64,000 bases of DNA from Gnetum montanum. Its lineage: Eukaryota > Streptophyta > Gnetopsida > Gnetales > Gnetaceae. Positions within the stretch are counted from its first letter, which is position 1. Every line of letters starts with the position of its first letter. Location of the stretch: contig MNCI01004505.1 of assembly GCA_015680685.1 (NCBI GenBank), forward strand, positions 365,303 to 429,302, read 5' to 3'. Below, piece after piece: positions 35,171 through 46,030 of the stretch. The notes under the pieces are model-generated. The model did not search any database. It had not been told where the DNA came from and was given only the letters and a program-made list of their open reading frames with translations. A program made the translations under genes and the position numbers.

Positions 35171-36620
35171 TACTCTATGCAGGAATTGTTCTCATCATTT
35201 CTTACCCCAATCAACATGAAGCTATTGTGTTGATAGATAAGTTAGATATTTTATTGTCCGTGGCTTCCCTATCAAATTTACAGCCTTTACTGTTTCAGTA
35301 AGCAATTTCTCATCGGGGAATTGGTAGGACAAAGGTTCTACTTGATCTTGGGCATTCCACTTTAGCCTTGATAGATGATTGGCTACCACATTTTCTATGC
35401 CCTTCTTATCAATCAGTGTGATGTAACAAGTCATCTAATCACTCTGGCACTAATTGTTGGTTTATTCATGAGAAACTGGATGGCACTATTATTAGTATGA
35501 ACATAGATTTGATACCCAAGCACATATGTTTGAACTTCTCAAGCATGTACACCATGACCATCAGTTCCCTTTTTGTTGTGATGTAGTTCAATTATGCTCC
35601 ACTGATGCTTCTATTGGCACAGTGTATATACTAAGGTCTCTTTTGATCATCTAGTTGTGTTAGTATGGCACCAAGTGCATAATTGGAAGCATTAGTCATG
35701 ATATGAAAAAGGCCTAGACCAATTCAGAGCTTGAAGGATTGGTGTTTCAACTAGTTTCTACTTTAGAGCTTCAAATGCCTTTTCGCATGACTCTATCCAT
35801 TCGAAGGGTGCATCCTTCTTAGTGAGTTCCATGAGCAATTTTGCTATCTTTGAAAAATTCTCTATAAATCTTCTATAATATCCTATGTGGCCCACAAATG
35901 ATCTCACATCTTTTTCTTTCTATGGCCTTTAAGTCATATTCTATATGTCTCAAATTTTCTCAAAATCTACCTCAATATCTTTCTGAGAGATTTTATGTCC
36001 CAACACTATATCATCCTAGACCATAAGGTGGCTTTTTTGCTAGTTGAGCTTGAGCTTGATTTTCACACCTTTTCAGTACCTGCTTTAACCAGTCTAATGC
36101 TTTCTTGAAATCTAGCCCATATGTTGAAAAATCATCCATGAATACTTCGACACCATTTCCAAGCTATTTATGAAATATTCTTAGTACCAATCTATGGAAG
36201 GTGGCTGGTGCATTGCAAAGACTAAAGGGCATCTATCTATAGGCAAATGTTCCCCATGGACTTGTCAACATCATTTTGTTCTAGTCTTTAGGTGTAATAA
36301 AAATCTAATTATATCCAATGTATCCATCTAGAAAACTATAATACTCATGTCCTACAATGATATCTAGGATCTGATCAACAAATGGTAGAGAAAAGTGATT
36401 CTTGAATGTAGCAATGTTCAACATTCAGAAATCAATGCACACTCACCATTTGCCCCCCTTCTATGGAACAATCACTAAGGAACTAATCCATTCACTATTC
36501 ACAATAGGATAGATGAATCCCACCTTTAACAATTTCTCAAACTCTTTCTTGACTACTTCTTTTAGTTTAGGATTAAGCCTTTTTAGGGTTGGTATCGTGG
36601 TTTCATTGCAAGATTAATAT
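35171..36620 (-). pseudogene. Reverse transcriptase and RNase H remnant (element 2)
   Basis: RNase H is partly open at 35434-35222 with KKGIENVVANHLSRLKW, the conserved end of the domain. Further fragments (35760-35440) correspond to TEKELMA and HTDHSA in element 3. RT fragments on the minus strand near 36600-35800 include the LDGYSGYNQ, GAFAY and FMDDFS equivalents. Stops and frameshifts are dense, so coordinates are approximate. Confidence 0.8.
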
Positions 36621-36949
36621 ATATTTGATGTTAAAAAATTCTCAGATCAATTCTCGGGATCTCATTGTAAGAGTCGCAAATGCTATGGGCCATATGTTAA
36701 TCACTTCCAACAACTTCCTCTTCTATTCCTCTGTAAGATTGACATTGATTATTACCGTCTTCTTATTGTTTAAAAAGGCATATTTCAATGTTGCCAATAG
36801 GGCCTTTAGTTCGAGTGGTTCTGGGATCTCCAATTGTCCCTAGTCTATCTCTTCTTCTTAACTTATTTGTGGTTAGGAGTGCCATTTCCTTAATTATTCT
36901 AACTTATCATCCTCTTCAATGTAGGCACTAACAATTTGGTCTATTGGTT

Positions 36950-37510
36950 TCATGTACTTGTTGAATTAAGTTTCTTCATATATGATCAACCACTAAGTGC
37001 CTTCTTGTTATGTGGCTATTGCATGCAGACATTTTTCCACAGATATTTCTTCTATACATTTATTGCATACCTTGGTATTTTTCTATTTAATGGCCCATAT
37101 CTTCTGCATGCAATTGCATCCATTATCATTGTATGCAATACATGGAACTCTACGTCTCTTTATAATAATAGCTTCATCTTCCTTGGATATTTGCAAGGAC
37201 AAGTCATGAATCCAAAGCTTAGGATCAACAATGCTAAGCCAAGCTCTTCCCATGATGATTGGTAATTCTCCCTTATTTTTACCAACATGGATTACCAAGA
37301 AATCCATAGGGTATGACCAATAATTAATGGTGGTGATCACATCATCCCCTTGTCCTAGTGGAACTATGATTGACTAGTTTGCAAACTCTAATCAGATGTT
37401 ACTCTTCTTCAACAATGGTAGATTCCACGCCTAATACATGTCTTGGAAGATCAAATTCACTTCTAACCTAGAATCAAGTAGATCCTTGCATGGTTTTTAC
37501 CCTACTACTT
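36950..37510 (-). pseudogene. Protease and cysteine linker remnant (element 2)
   Basis: The retropepsin end is seen as GELPIIMGRAWLSIVDPKLW (within 37340-37083), the equivalent of the ILGRPFL motif in plant gypsy proteases. It is followed by PCIAYNDNGC and then, after an in-frame stop, VCNKC and KCLHA. The cysteine spacing C-x7-C-x16-C-x2-C-x8-C (37142-37029) is exactly the same as in elements 1 and 3. The protease cuts the Gag-Pol polyprotein (established for the family). The linker's role is unknown. Confidence 0.7.
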
Positions 37511-40128
37511 GAAGGTAAATTAAGGGACTTCCTAGATTAGTTTGCTTCTATGGAAGTGCTCCTTCCTTTATCCAATGAGTGATTGTTTGTGTCAACATGA
37601 TAGTTGTAATATTTAGAGTTGATGAAGATGGAAGCTTGTTATGTTGAAGAGGATTAGATGTAGATGAGGTGGAAGTAGATATGTTCTCCATTTGTTGAAC
37701 CCTCTCAGGACTTATTTGAAAGAATGCTCATTTCTTAGGTTGTGGTTTGCACATGATCACATCCTCCAATATATTGACCACCCTTCTAGCACTTTTCTAT
37801 TGCAGTTGTGATGGAAGTTTTCCCTACATAATAGGAGGTGGACCTAGTAAGAGAGGATTTGGATGTTGATTGGAAGAACTAGCTATGGATGGATGCATAT
37901 ACAAGTTTGAATCAGTCCTTGGTGATGTTGGTTTGTAGTACTTAGTAGAATAATATTGTGAAGTTTAAATAGCAATAGTACTAGGAGAGATTGGACATTG
38001 CACATAGTATCCATATGGATCTAGCTATCGATATAAATATTGTTGGTGTGGTGGTGGCATGGCCCATGATTGGTGTTGTTGCCACTACTAATGGTATTGC
38101 TCTTGTGGTTGTGAGTAGGCTCCACTAGGATAGTATGTTAGTTGGAAGGTTTGCCTATAGTTTCCTTGAGAATAAGGTAATTGTTTGGGCATTTATTTCT
38201 TCAAAAATCTGGGATTAAGTGCATATTCCCCAGTTTCTTGTAAGTGTACCATTACTAAACAACATCCTTTGGAATGTTTGTAGTGGCATATGGCACATCC
38301 TTTGTCATCTTTAAATCTTGTGTCTAAATACTTGGCCACTGAGGCTACTTTGCCCTTTCATCCAAAATCTTTCTTCTTTTTCTTGTGCTTGCCTTTACCA
38401 AAGGCTTCCTCTATTCCTTCTTCCACAATTTTCAATGTTGTTGTAAATTTTTCATCAACTAAGTTCCACCTTTTCTCTACCCTTGCTGCTATGTCAATTA
38501 CAAATTTCTAAATTGATAGTCTTCTTTTGAATTACCTAATCTAAGGTTTCTTCCCCTTGGGTATCACAAACTCTTACATCTCTTTTCCTAGTAGATGGGT
38601 CTCTATTATATTATTCCACTGATTCTCTCTTTCTTAACTCGCCTTCCTCCTTTGCCACTTGATCAATTAATCTTTATATACAATGGGCATACATCTTTGA
38701 TACTAGTCCTTGGGCATAAACCCCAAGGGTCTCTCTGGGCTTATTCTATAACCTATCTACAATGTGCCTTAGCTATTCCCATTGTGAGAATCCATGGCCT
38801 GGGAATCTGTGCAATAGTGAATAATACCTACTCATTGTTGCATCAGGGGATTCATGGATCCCTTACTTCCATCCTTGGATTTATCTCCACAAATTGGACA
38901 CTCATAAATAAGTTTAATATTTATCATTGATGAGCTCTAGCATGGGACTCCATCTTCTAATTAATTCTAGTTCAAGTGATCTATACCAATTCTCAACTTC
39001 TTTCATAAATGTTCATTGGAACAACTTTAATTTCTACCAATCACTTTCAATATTTTGCAGGGCGTAGGCATCGTGGAATGCTTAAAGGTGGTGTTGAGGA
39101 TTAACATTATAACCACCCTCAAATCTAGGCATGTTATTCATATTTAGCCATTTGATATAGCTATCCTTGATGTGCCTAGTCAAAATATAAGTAACTTCCC
39201 TAATGTTAATCATGCTTTGAGTAGCCAATAAGGGTTCATCATCATAATCAGGTTTGTTGAACCTATTGTAGTTATACCCCCTTTAGTGCTCATGTCGTTC
39301 TCGATCTTCCCTCTTATCCCTACATCTTCTTCATTCATAATCTTCATCTTCCTCATCTGAATGCCTCAGGTGATAGTCATGGCAATCATGAATCCTTCTC
39401 TTCTCCCTGTCATGGTCTTGGTGCCTTAGCCTCCTCCTATCAGAGTCCACTAATGATTGTAAGGATGAGGATGAGGTAGTAGGAGAATAGTGTTAGCTTG
39501 CCCTCCTTTCATGACTTAGGTATTATTCTCTGTAGGATGTTGTAGAAACTCTTGGCCTTGAGTCTTGCTTATACTTTGAGTTAGTTGCCTCCCTCTTAGG
39601 TATCTCTACTAGGATGGAATGTAGTTGAACTTTGATAGGTTCCTCCAATTGGATGATAGGTGTTTGTGGATGGACTTCATGATTTTGATGGAGTTGCTCA
39701 GTGATGAATCCATTAAGCTTTTCTAAGACAATAGGAGAGTTTACTTTCTTTCATTTATCCTAAACATGTTTAATCTCAATGGCAACATCTCTCTTGACTT
39801 ACTCCTTAGTGGGCTGATAGGGTCATGTCATGTGTTTGGTCACATGATACCCATTACATGCTTTACTTAGATTCATATCCCTTAGAGTTGTCTAAAGCAT
39901 GATGGTTGCTGAGCACTCTAGAGGTAGAACAATGTTACCTTGAAGATCTCTCCACTTGAGTTGCTCATATTAGTAAAAGATGAAATTAAAATTGGGATAA
40001 TAAGGATCGTGATGAGCATAAGAGACCCTTGCTTGCACTGGCATACTCCATTCTTCTTCATCACTAATCCTATCATTGCCCCTTTTTGTCTCTTTGGCAG
40101 GTGATGATGTATCTTTGTTTGAAGCCAT
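37511..40128 (-). pseudogene. Gag remnant (element 2)
   Basis: The start at 40128 reads MASNKDTSSPAKETKRGND and lies 127 bp inside the PBS. It is followed by YAHHDPYYPNFNFIF and WRDLQGNIVL, which align with element 1. The capsid-like segment near 39160-39050 (NIPRFEGG equivalent) precedes a basic C-terminal part. Near 38299-38260 there is a Cys/His cluster KGCAICHYKHSKGCC. Its spacing (C-x2-C-x3-H-x3-C) is shorter than the usual CCHC knuckle. Gag would form the particle and bind RNA. Many stops. Confidence 0.7.
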
Positions 40129-40254
40129 GTTGTGGTTTAAGACATTTGGTTAAGTGTGCTTACTTTTAGAGTTATTAGAAGATTATGAATTTTATTTTTG
40201 GGTTCTTGATATAACAAACTTTATGAAATCAATTACTCAACATATGTTGACTTT

Positions 40255-40272
40255 TCCCCAATAACAGTGCCA
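40255..40272 (-). promoter_or_regulatory. Primer binding site of element 2
   Basis: Minus strand TGGCACTGTTATTGGGGA, one base inside the 5' LTR. It matches the complement of the plant tRNA-Asp 3' end (TGGCGCCGTTGCCGGGGA, from memory) at 13 of 18 positions, and all five differences are transitions. A tRNA-Asp-type PBS is typical of Athila-like elements. Confidence 0.65.
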
Positions 40273-40273
40273 A

Positions 40274-41170
40274 TGATGAGCAATGGAGCAATCCAACACC
40301 CAACCATACAAGTCATAGGCATTCACATACAACCAAATCATAATCCATGGATGAGGTAATGTTAATATGCTAGCAATTGATTTAAGTTTGAGATTTTTGT
40401 CTTCCCACGGGGAGCTAGTGAAGTCTATGTGTATGGTTTAGCTCACCATGAGGTATATGATATCTGATGTTGTTTGGCCATTCCTGCTCCTAGCAAACAT
40501 GATGGAATGAAAATAGTTTCTAATCTTAAGTCTAAGTAATTGCATGAAAGTAAATCTAACTTAGCCTAATGCAATGGATATTCAGTCCTGATCTATCATA
40601 CACACCTTAGACTCATGTAGTCATCACTAGGATTATCAAGTGATATTACTACTGAGTGAATCAAGCAACGCCCCTACTAGGTTACTAGATAACTACACTT
40701 AGCACTCGAATCTAGTCGTATCCACACTACTTACTTTCAATATGTAAAATAAAATGCTTGTAAAGTAAATGATTAACTAGAAAGTAGGAAAAATTATTCT
40801 AAGTAAACATAAGAAAACTAAGTGGATGCTGCAATGATGATAAGTAATCTCAATCTCGATCTTTATTTCCAATCATGAAGTATGTCCAAGTATAATTCAT
40901 TTGAATAAAGACATCGTAAAATCACTCAACACCACACTGTGAGGATACATTTTATCGCTAACTACAAAATGAAACTGTAAGAGTTATGCTACTAGTAGAA
41001 TGAAAATTGTTGTGAACCATGTGCCTGAGTTCTATATTTATAGGCTAGCACATCCCCTGAGACATCATATCAATGATGATGTAGCTTGTGCTACAACATC
41101 GTATCAACGACATCATTAATACAATATCATTGTTCTAATGTTGTATTGCCTTTAAAAATAGACTTTATCA
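40274..41170 (-). repeat. 5' LTR of element 2
   Basis: The LTR is 897 bp and starts TGATGAGCAATGG on the plus strand, ending GACTTTATCA. The TATA box CTATAAATATAG is on the minus strand at 41043-41032, preceded by a palindromic array (41055-41145) of GATACGATGT, ATCATTGATATGATGT and GTATTAATGATGT words. Confidence 0.9.
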
Positions 41171-41175
41171 ATGAC

Positions 41176-41333
41176 CCAGAGGCTTAATGTTCATCCCACT
41201 AATGTAGTAGTATCCTAAGATAATGGTGGATGAGTAAAAGTCTAACTTCTTTTTAGTGGTTATGCCCGAGCTCAAACCTGTGTCTTACAACTTGAGAAAT
41301 AAGCACCTTACCATCAAGAATTCCCTTTAGAAT
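41176..41333 (-). repeat. SINE-like copy, family A
   Basis: Read on the minus strand: AAGGTGCTTATTTCTCAAGT, then a B-box-like GGTTTGAGCTCGGGC. Two more copies lie at 51044-51191 and 51209-51377. It directly abuts the target duplication of element 2. Confidence 0.6.
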
Positions 41334-41609
41334 TAGATACTAAGTCCATTACAAAGGCATAAAAATGAAAAATTTATTGGAATTAAATTTCACCCAAGAA
41401 ATTTTAACATTCTATTAAAGAAAAATCATGTAATTAAGAAATTGAAAGATTGGAAAGTTATGAATGAGAGTTGTAAAAGCATGTAGATAAGCTCATCATA
41501 GTGGACATCATCATTACAGAAGGCCTAGTTTAACTAAAGATGATAAGGAATTAATACATAGATACCAAGAGTATGAAGGTCCTGTAGAGCTATGTAACAC
41601 CCCCTATCC
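41334..41609. other. Intergenic, no gene
   Basis: Short AT-rich stretch with nothing recognisable. Confidence 0.5.
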
Positions 41610-41765
41610 TAGACTACTACATTGTTTAGTAGTAAGGCTCTTGATTTGAAAGATCTAAGTAATGGGTTTAATTTTGGTAAACAATGTTGAGTTATAAAGT
41701 TCTAATTGGACTATATATCTTAGGGTGTACCTATATTACAATTTCTTCAGGCTTCCAATATCCCA
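41610..41765 (+). repeat. SINE-like copy, family B
   Basis: The plus-strand head TTGTTTAGTAGTAAGGCTCT (A-box-like) and AATGGGTTTAATTTTGG (B-box-like) are followed by the family tail GGGTGTACCTATATTACAAT and CTTCCAATATCCC. Confidence 0.55.
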
Positions 41766-41839
41766 AAATTTATTGGAAAATCGTAGTGAATGTAATGTAA
41801 ATTTGGATGAGAGGCTAACTACCAATCATAAATCGATAA

Positions 41840-42008
41840 TGCTAAATAATATTTCATTCATAATGCTCTAGGGAGAGCTTATTAATAACACTAAATAATA
41901 TTTTGTCCATAATGCTAGAGGAAAAGATTATCAATAATGAAAATACAAAATAATATTTTATCCATAATATTCCAAGAAGAGCTTATCTACTAAATAATAT
42001 TTCATCCA
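41840..42008. repeat. AT-rich minisatellite of about 55 bp units
   Basis: About four imperfect units of the type CTAAATAATATTTCATCCAT, each followed by AATGCTCTAGG-AAGAGCTTAT. Element 1 inserted in the last unit; its target duplication ATCCA is part of the unit. Confidence 0.75.
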
Positions 42009-42845
42009 TGATGAGCAGCGAGGTACCCCTATGCCCAATCATACGAATACGAGAGTTCACGCGCGATCCGGTCAAACTCCAAGGATTAAGTGCTTATGCG
42101 CCTACACAGAACAAGGATTAGTTATGCAATCATTGTCTTCCCAAGCTTACTTGTAGGGCTCAATTGTATGGTTAAGCAAACTCGAGGTATGTGATTTTTA
42201 TTATTTTATGTTTTATTTTCTTGATGCTTAAAAGAGAGAAATAAGGTAATTTAATAACTAATTTGATTTAACTAGTTAACTATTCCCTAACTAGTCCTAA
42301 CACTAGCATCTGTTCCCACTCTCCAAACACATCCTAAACTAGTGTAATAGTATTGGGATTACCAAATGCTAATTGTCACTAGGTTACCAAGTGTTCCACA
42401 TATGTTCGAAGTGGTCGTGCTGAGTGTGCTAATTCATTGATAATTGACAATTAATAATTCTATGAAATAACATTAAGTAACTGTTGAAAGTATCAAATAA
42501 CAGTAAATAACATTAAATGCAATAATTAAGCTATTCTGAATGTTGTAAGGTTTATCACAAAGTTCATCTTTATTTCCGGACACAAGGTGTGCTCAAGTAC
42601 ACAATGCTCGAATAAAGATCCATTCACTTTATGACTCCTATTGCAAGCACTCAAAAATAATTCTAACTCTAGAAGGGAAAAACTGCAAGAGTTTAGCTAA
42701 GGGACTAAAAACTAATGCCAAACCAAGTGCCCCTATCTCTTATTTATAGGCAACGAGACAGGTTCTGACATCACATGTCCAATATCGCTTCGACATCTCC
42801 AATATCGCATATCCGATATCAAGGGTCCAATATCGAGACTCATCA
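42009..42845 (-). repeat. 3' LTR of element 1
   Basis: 837 bp. The TATA box CTATAAATAAG is on the minus strand at 42749-42739. The U3 array at 42755-42838 is built of ATATCG/CGATAT words (CCAATATCGC, ATCCGATATC). Confidence 0.95.
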
Positions 42846-42860
42846 TACCCCCATGACTGA
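42846..42860 (-). promoter_or_regulatory. Polypurine tract of element 1
   Basis: Minus strand CAGTCATGGGGGTA directly abuts TGATGAG of the 3' LTR. Near-copies of the motif recur at 43411-43424 and 44748-44762. Confidence 0.75.
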
Positions 42861-44747
42861 ATGAAAATTTATCCTTGAGTTCCTTACAAAATATTGGGAA
42901 CGTATGGGATTATTGACTGTATGACGACTGATGATGACATGGAATGACAAACTCAGTGCCTTGTGAATGAATCGACAAACATATTACAGCATTGGTGTTC
43001 ATTACCATTGTGATGAACATTGTACATAGATGACATCCAGACCCTCATTTAATAGCTTGAACAAAGAGAGAGAGAGAGAAAGGAAAATGAGGTGCGTTGT
43101 TGCTGCTATCAAAAATGTGCACATCGTTGTTCATCCATGGCCACATGACCAAGCTTGTTCCTTGGGTAAATGCTCTTCCTCCAATCCATCCTGAGTGCTC
43201 CCTCCTATCCCAGTTCATTGTTCATGTGATTGCCATCTGCACAAACAACACAATCACAAATTAATAAGGATAGATAAGATATAATGTAGTTGATACCTTG
43301 AAGCACATTGGCTAGGTTGTGGATATGGCAGATACTGGGTTAGAGGTTTGTAACTGATAACTACCCAAGGTGTAGGGGTGAGGTAAGTAATGGAATGGAA
43401 AAATTTACGATAGGCCCCCATGACTAAGAGCGAACCTCCGGTAGCAATAGGATGGGAAACGAAAGAAAAAAGGAAGAGAAGAGGAATAATAATGGTGAAG
43501 CCAATAAAAGAAAAACAAAAATGGATATCATGGATGGGGTGGAACGAGAAATAGTTGATTGCAAGAAATGTTTAAGGAAAAAGAACTTAACAATTGCACC
43601 AAAAAGGAATGCCAATGGATTCTCCCCAAAGCAGGCGCATGCCCATTATGCCCTGACAAACCCCCAAACCAAAGAGTCCATAGGCTCTAGGAATGACATA
43701 TGGAAATAATAGTTAAGAATTCACCCACAAGAATTTACCAAAGAATAACAATGCATCAACCAAGATATAGACTAATCATAAAATCGACAATGAGGTGGAA
43801 TATGGAAAGCACTACGGGAAGAGAAGAGAGAATGGAATGGAATCCCAAAATCAAGGTTGTGTAAAGTCCCTTGTGTAGTATGTGGTTAAGGTGACTTACT
43901 AAAATTCAGTCCAAATCCAGATTAAAACTAACCACATCCAATGACCTCGCATCAACACACTTGACCAACCCATCTTCTTGAAGCAACAAGAATGCTTTTA
44001 CAGAGCAACCACCATTCCAAAAGGAGAAGAATAGAGGAGGAAGTGTGGAAGGGCCTTAGTTAGAGGGAACCTTTAGGCATGGGTAACATGTCTTTAGTGC
44101 TTGTAGCCCATGTTCCTTTATTGTGTTTAAGGGGTGTGCTTTGAATTCCCATCAATTTATTTAATTTTTTTTTTTGAGTGAGAACCACACCATGCAAAGA
44201 CTTATTTGATTCATTCAACTTCCTGAGATTAGTCGACAGCGAGATGGTGGAAAACCTATGAAAAACATTCAAGTACCCAAGAGAAAAGCTAGCACAAATG
44301 CGTTGAATCCCCTTGAGATCACATCCTTTTCAATCCATTTGAATCTTTCCTTGGTTTGAAGAATATCAAGCCACCAATTCATTAATAGGTTTGCTTAGAA
44401 AAAGGGACAGTACAATTCCAAAACCAAGGGAGACCATAGAGTTGAATGGATGAATGGATGATGTGGACTCATTGCCTGTTTTATCATAAGAAACCATATC
44501 TTAGCATCAACATTGAAAGTCAAAGGTAAAAACCAAACATTAGCAAGCAACACTATTATAGTACAATCCACCATCATGAGTACTTATTATGTGACGAGTG
44601 AGAATAAATCAAAAAAAATGTAATAAAGAAAGAAATAGTAAAAATGTTAACGATGGTGTAAAACAAAAACAAGTAAATATGAAAAATGTGTAAAACAAAA
44701 AGATAAAAGAAACTGAGGGTTTAGAATGACTAGCATTGGTGGCCATC
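42861..44747 (-). other. Element 1 linker without env-position ORF or promoter-like block
   Basis: This region corresponds to 16.8-22.0 kb of element 3 but is only about 1.9 kb. Flanking landmarks are kept (GCCATCTGCACAAACAACAC near 43226, matching the env start region of the others; AGTCATGGGGGC at 43411; TGTGCTTTGAATTCCCAT near 44128). The ORF between the PPT and 43230 is replaced by an unrelated stub of about 150-350 bp. No palindromic array plus TATA was found. Confidence 0.65.
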
Positions 44748-46030
44748 TCCCCCACGACTAAGTTGGAAGGAGGAGATCCAAAATAATGAGCAGGGTTGTC
44801 CATCAATAGAGGTAGTCCTAATACTAGCTATTTTGGGCTCATGGAAAGGTTTGGTTTGCTAGATGTTGACCAATAATTTCTTATCTAGGCTTCCAAGTTT
44901 ATAGATCATCATGGCCCCTGAAGGAAAAGCTTCATGAATGATGTAAGGTCCTTCCCATAGCATTTAAAATTTAGTTCGTTGTGGCACATGTGCAAGATTC
45001 AAATAAAGAACCCTATCTCCTGGTTGGTATGTGACTTTTCTAATTTTCAAGTCATGACGTTGTTTGTTGAAGGCCTTGTGCAGTTCGTTGGATGACAGGG
45101 TGGCTAATTGGTTTGCATCTAGCAAGTTAAGATTCATTAACCGTTCTTTCTATGCTAGACTAAGATCAAGGTTAAGGTCACATGTTGTGGATAGTGTATG
45201 GAGCTCAGCTTGGATAGGAAGTGTTGGAAGTTTACCATACATTAACTCATAGGGAGAGTAGCCTGTAGGAAGTTTCCATGTGGAGTGATATGTCCAAAGA
45301 GCATCGTTCAGTTTGGTGCTCCAGTCTCGCCTATATTTGCTAATAGGTCGTGTCAAGATGTTTGTGATTTCCCTATTAGTGTCTTCAGCTTGACCATTCG
45401 CTTGAGGATGATATGGTGTAGTTAGTTTATGCTCGACTCCTAAGCGTTGCATCAACTTCCGAAAAGTCGCACCTGTAAAATGTGTACCATTATTAGAAAT
45501 AAGTGCACGAGGTACACCAAACATGTTTATGATTTGCTGTTGAACAAATTGTGCAACGATAGATGATGTACAATCAGTAACAGTGGCTGCTTCTGTCCAC
45601 TTTGTAAAATAGTAAATAGAAACAACAATGTATGCTTTCCCATTGGACATTGGTGTAATAGGTCTCATAAAATCAATACCCCATATGTCGAAGGGTTCTA
45701 AGGGTTGAATCCATTGTTGTGGACCCTCCATTCTAGCAGTCATTCCCCCATCACGTTGGCAGCACTCACAAGATTAGATAAAATGATGGACGTCCCCAAA
45801 TAATGTAGACCAATACTATCCTGCAAGCAAAATTTTAATGGTTTTTTGTCTCCCAGCGTAATGACCCCCACAAGGGCCCTCATGAGCATCTTGGAGAACT
45901 CGTAATTAATCTACATCAAGAACACACTATCAGACCAAGCCATCGGAACATACCTTGTAAAGTTGTCCATTGATTTCCATGAAATGTTTGACTTGGTGGA
46001 GAAACTGTTGTTTCTTTTTTTAATGTCTAG
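44748..46030 (-). pseudogene. Integrase remnant (element 1)
   Basis: The core is open for 197 codons (45743-45150). It has WGIDFMRPI with the first Asp, IISDxG replaced by LISNNGTHF (second catalytic Asp is now Asn), and GQAEDTNREI with the Glu. The Asn-to-Glu spacing is the DD35E spacing. YRRDWSTKLNDALWTYHSTWK and GYSPYELMYGKLPTLPIQAE follow. The zinc-binding N-terminus lies at about 46020-45750 and the C-terminal domain at about 45140-44760. Besides the D-to-N change, stops flank the open core, so no strand transfer activity is expected. Confidence 0.9.

Larger units (their letters stand above)
27920..41170 (-). mobile_element. Element 2: 13.25-kb Athila-like LTR retrotransposon
   Basis: Two LTRs (27920-28790 and 40274-41170) enclose 11.5 kb. 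The flanking duplications are ATGGC (27915-27919) and ATGAC (41171-41175), one transition apart. Minus-strand order is 5' LTR, PBS, gag, PR, cysteine linker, RT, RNaseH, INT, linker with promoter-like block, env-position ORF, PPT, 3' LTR. The LTRs differ by roughly one base in eight by eye, so the insertion is old. Stops occur throughout every ORF. It is the only element here with all gene regions represented. Confidence 0.9.

Noticed and set aside
38290-38930. Plus-strand ORFs of 73 and 111 codons
   Set aside because: Shadows of the minus-strand gag remnant of element 2.
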